DNA of 30,147 bases from JBAZJI01 sp964596325 (GTDB lineage: Bacteria > Patescibacteriota > Minisyncoccia > Minisyncoccales > JAGOPM01), in the NCBI GenBank assembly GCA_964596325.1, contig CAZQSQ010000009.1, forward strand, positions 1 through 30,147. Reading direction: 5' to 3'. The position numbers were made by a program, and so were the translations under genes. The notes beneath the pieces were generated by a model. It was given only the letters and a program-made list of their open reading frames with translations. It had not been told where the DNA came from and made no database searches. Shown piece after piece: positions 28,418-30,147 of the stretch. Position 1 is the stretch's first letter, and the number at the start of each line of letters is the position of its first letter.

Positions 28418-30147
28418 TTAAATTATTATATTTAAGATTTTTTTAGGGACGTAAATTACCTTCTTGATAGCGCTTTGGTTCAGCCATTTTTTGATATTGG
28501 CATCACTCTTGGCCAACAGCTCCACCTGGGCTTGATCAGCTTCGGGGGAAACTTCGATTGTCGCGCGAACTTTGCCGTTAATTTGCACTGGGATTTTGAT
28601 TGAGCTTTCTTTGGCTAAAGCAGCATCATATTTTGGCCAAGTAGCCTGAAAAATGGAAATGAACTTCTTGCCTCTAACCGATTCTTGAAAAAATTCTTCA
28701 GCCAAGTGCGGCGCAAAAGGCGCCAAAAGTTTCAAGAAATCCAAAAAATCACTCTGGGCAATTTTTTTATCGGCGCAATCATTCATAAAACCCATCAGCC
28801 CGGCAATGGCGGTATTAAACTTAAATTGCTCAATATCTTCGCTGACTTTTTTAATTGTCTGGTGAAGTTTGCGGACCGTTTCCTCCCCTGTCTTGAATTT
28901 TTTATTTGCTTCGACATTCCCCTTAAAACGCACTACCTTATCTAAAAATCTTTTGCAGCCCACCACGCCCTGCTGGCTCCAAGCGATCGATTCGCCAAAG
29001 GGCCCCATAAACATTTCATAAAGCCTCAGCGCATCAGCGCCATATTCCTTAACCACATCATCAGGATTGACCACATTGCCCCAGCGCTTGCTCATTTTTT
29101 GATTGTCAGCGCCCAGGATCAAGCCTACATGTTGCAGCTTCTTAAAAGGCTCCTGGTAATTTACGGCTTTGATATCAAATAAAAATTTGTGCCAAAATCG
29201 CGCATAAAGTAAATGGCGTGTAGCATGCTCGGCTCCTCCGATATACAGATCCACCGGCGACCAATATTTTTCTTTTTTCAAATCAGCAAAAGCCTTTTGG
29301 TTCTTCGGGTCAATGTAACGCAAATAATACCAACAACTGCCCGCCCACTGTGGCATAGTATTGGTTTCGCGCCTGGCCTTGCCTTTGCATTTGGGGCATT
29401 TGGTTTCTACGAAAGATTTAATATTAGCCAAAGGCGATTGCCCATCCCCGGCCGGCTCATAACTTTTGACACTTGGCAGCTTAATCGGCAAATCTTTATC
29501 TGGCACCGCAATCCACCCCGGATTAGCCAATTCGCCTGCGCTAAACTCTCCTTTTTTGTACTTTCCTGATTTAATTTTGTCAGCGCAATGCTGGCAATAA
29601 AGCAAAGGGATCGGCTCGCCCCAATAGCGCTGGCGGGCAAAAATCCAATCACGCATTTTATAGTTAACGGTCTTGCCGCCAAATCCATTTTTAGCCGCAA
29701 ATTCCGCCATCTTATGCCTAGCTTCATCTGATTTAAGACCAGAAAAATCACCAGAATTAATCAAAACACCATCATTAATAAAAGGTTTCCCACATTTTTT
29801 AATGCTTTCCAATTCGCTTACTGCCCAAACTTCATATTTATTATTCTTCTCACCAATAGATAATTCCGAAATATCTCGATGAACATAAAGATATTTGGAA
29901 GGAATACCTTCTTCCACTGCCTCAAGTTTTTTTGCACCAATACAATAATTGTCTTCTGGAATGATTACACATTTTTTCCTAATTTCACCTCTATACTTAG
30001 CGAATTCAAAATCGCGCTCATCATGGGCGGGCACAGCCATGATGGCGCCAGTGCCATAATGGCCCAAAACATAATCCCCGACAAAAACCGGGATCTCTTC
30101 ATTAGTAAAAGGATTAATGGCTTTTAAGCCCTTTAATTCTACCCCTG
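28418..30147 (-). CDS. leuS: Leucyl-tRNA synthetase, N-terminus outside the window
   Basis: The frame enters from the right edge and gives the last 575 residues of LeuRS. It begins in the CP1 editing domain (KGLKAINPFTNEEIPVFVGD, then HYGTGAIMAVPAHDERDFEFA, holding the conserved editing Asp), then DGVLINSGDFSGL. The catalytic core follows with DWIFARQRYWGEPIP, a CPKC zinc-like motif, MPQWAGSCWYYLRYIDP and the KMSKR ATP-binding motif near 29095. The C-terminus is an anticodon-binding helical domain and a short tail (KIPVQINGKVRATIEV...). The HIGH motif lies outside. The part of the editing domain between MAVPAHDERD and DGVLINSG is longer than usual and much more AT-rich than the rest of the gene. 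It is the first gene visible in the ten-gene minus-strand run, 2 bases before glmS. Confidence 0.96.
   Translation of the reverse strand, partial: GVELKGLKAINPFTNEEIPVFVGDYVLGHYGTGAIMAVPAHDERDFEFAKYRGEIRKKCVIIPEDNYCIGAKKLEAVEEGIPSKYLYVHRDISELSIGEKNNKYEVWAVSELESIKKCGKPFINDGVLINSGDFSGLKSDEARHKMAEFAAKNGFGGKTVNYKMRDWIFARQRYWGEPIPLLYCQHCADKIKSGKYKKGEFSAGELANPGWIAVPDKDLPIKLPSVKSYEPAGDGQSPLANIKSFVETKCPKCKGKARRETNTMPQWAGSCWYYLRYIDPKNQKAFADLKKEKYWSPVDLYIGGAEHATRHLLYARFWHKFLFDIKAVNYQEPFKKLQHVGLILGADNQKMSKRWGNVVNPDDVVKEYGADALRLYEMFMGPFGESIAWSQQGVVGCKRFLDKVVRFKGNVEANKKFKTGEETVRKLHQTIKKVSEDIEQFKFNTAIAGLMGFMNDCADKKIAQSDFLDFLKLLAPFAPHLAEEFFQESVRGKKFISIFQATWPKYDAALAKESSIKIPVQINGKVRATIEVSPEADQAQVELLAKSDANIKKWLNQSAIKKVIYVPKKILNIII

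Noticed and set aside
28400..28440. glmS ribozyme or riboswitch upstream of glmS
   Set aside because: Only two bases separate leuS and glmS, and the upstream sequence is leuS coding DNA.

Overview
The window looks like a compact chromosomal segment of a Candidate Phyla Radiation (Patescibacteria, Parcubacteria-like) bacterium. This is an inference from gene content and style: genes are tightly packed with 1-8 base gaps or ATGA/GTGA overlaps. Shine-Dalgarno motifs are nearly absent before starts, and several promoters sit so close to the start codon that the mRNAs should be leaderless or nearly so. TGA is a normal stop (parA, rel, the PP-loop gene and korA), so the code is standard rather than the TGA=Gly code of Gracilibacteria. 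No phage, CRISPR array or transposase is visible.

Layout. (1) Positions 1-3080, minus strand: lepB > hisS > HIT protein > rpsU > yqeY (yqeY runs off the left edge), from a clear promoter at 3052-3080. (2) Positions 3138-8356, plus strand, divergent from lepB: pth > dprA > topA > rel, ending at a perfect 15-bp-stem bidirectional terminator shared with (3). (3) Positions 8419-10142, minus strand: parA > parB partition operon. (4) Positions 10143-10868: an RNA and repeat region. A good sigma70-type promoter starts transcription at the foot of a candidate folded RNA that contains a 5' half of tRNA-Leu interrupted by a small palindrome. An intact tRNA-Leu(CAA), a terminator and a three-unit array of nested palindromes follow. 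(5) Positions 10869-12947, plus strand: a PBP1C-type peptidoglycan synthase. (6) Positions 12949-30147, minus strand: a run of ten genes with no visible internal terminator: leuS (5' end outside the window) > glmS > korA > korB > yvcK/glmR > GlmU-like > PP-loop thiolase-like > PAP2 phosphatase > mltG > a 2162-residue alpha-2-macroglobulin.

How the genes work together. Regions 5 and 6 are dominated by cell-wall functions: amino-sugar supply (GlmS), a GlmU-like enzyme for UDP-GlcNAc, the UDP-GlcNAc-sensing regulator YvcK/GlmR known to act on GlmS in Bacillus, lipid-carrier recycling (PAP2), glycan-strand release (MltG), polymerisation (PBP1C) and the alpha-2-macroglobulin often paired with PBP1C. 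Here PBP1C and alpha-2-macroglobulin are convergent, one base apart. Regions 1-3 are housekeeping: secretion, translation, DNA uptake/recombination, topology, stringent response and chromosome partition.

The most novel-looking material is at 10214-10800: the candidate structured RNA and the mobile-looking palindromes, one of which has entered a tRNA-like sequence.
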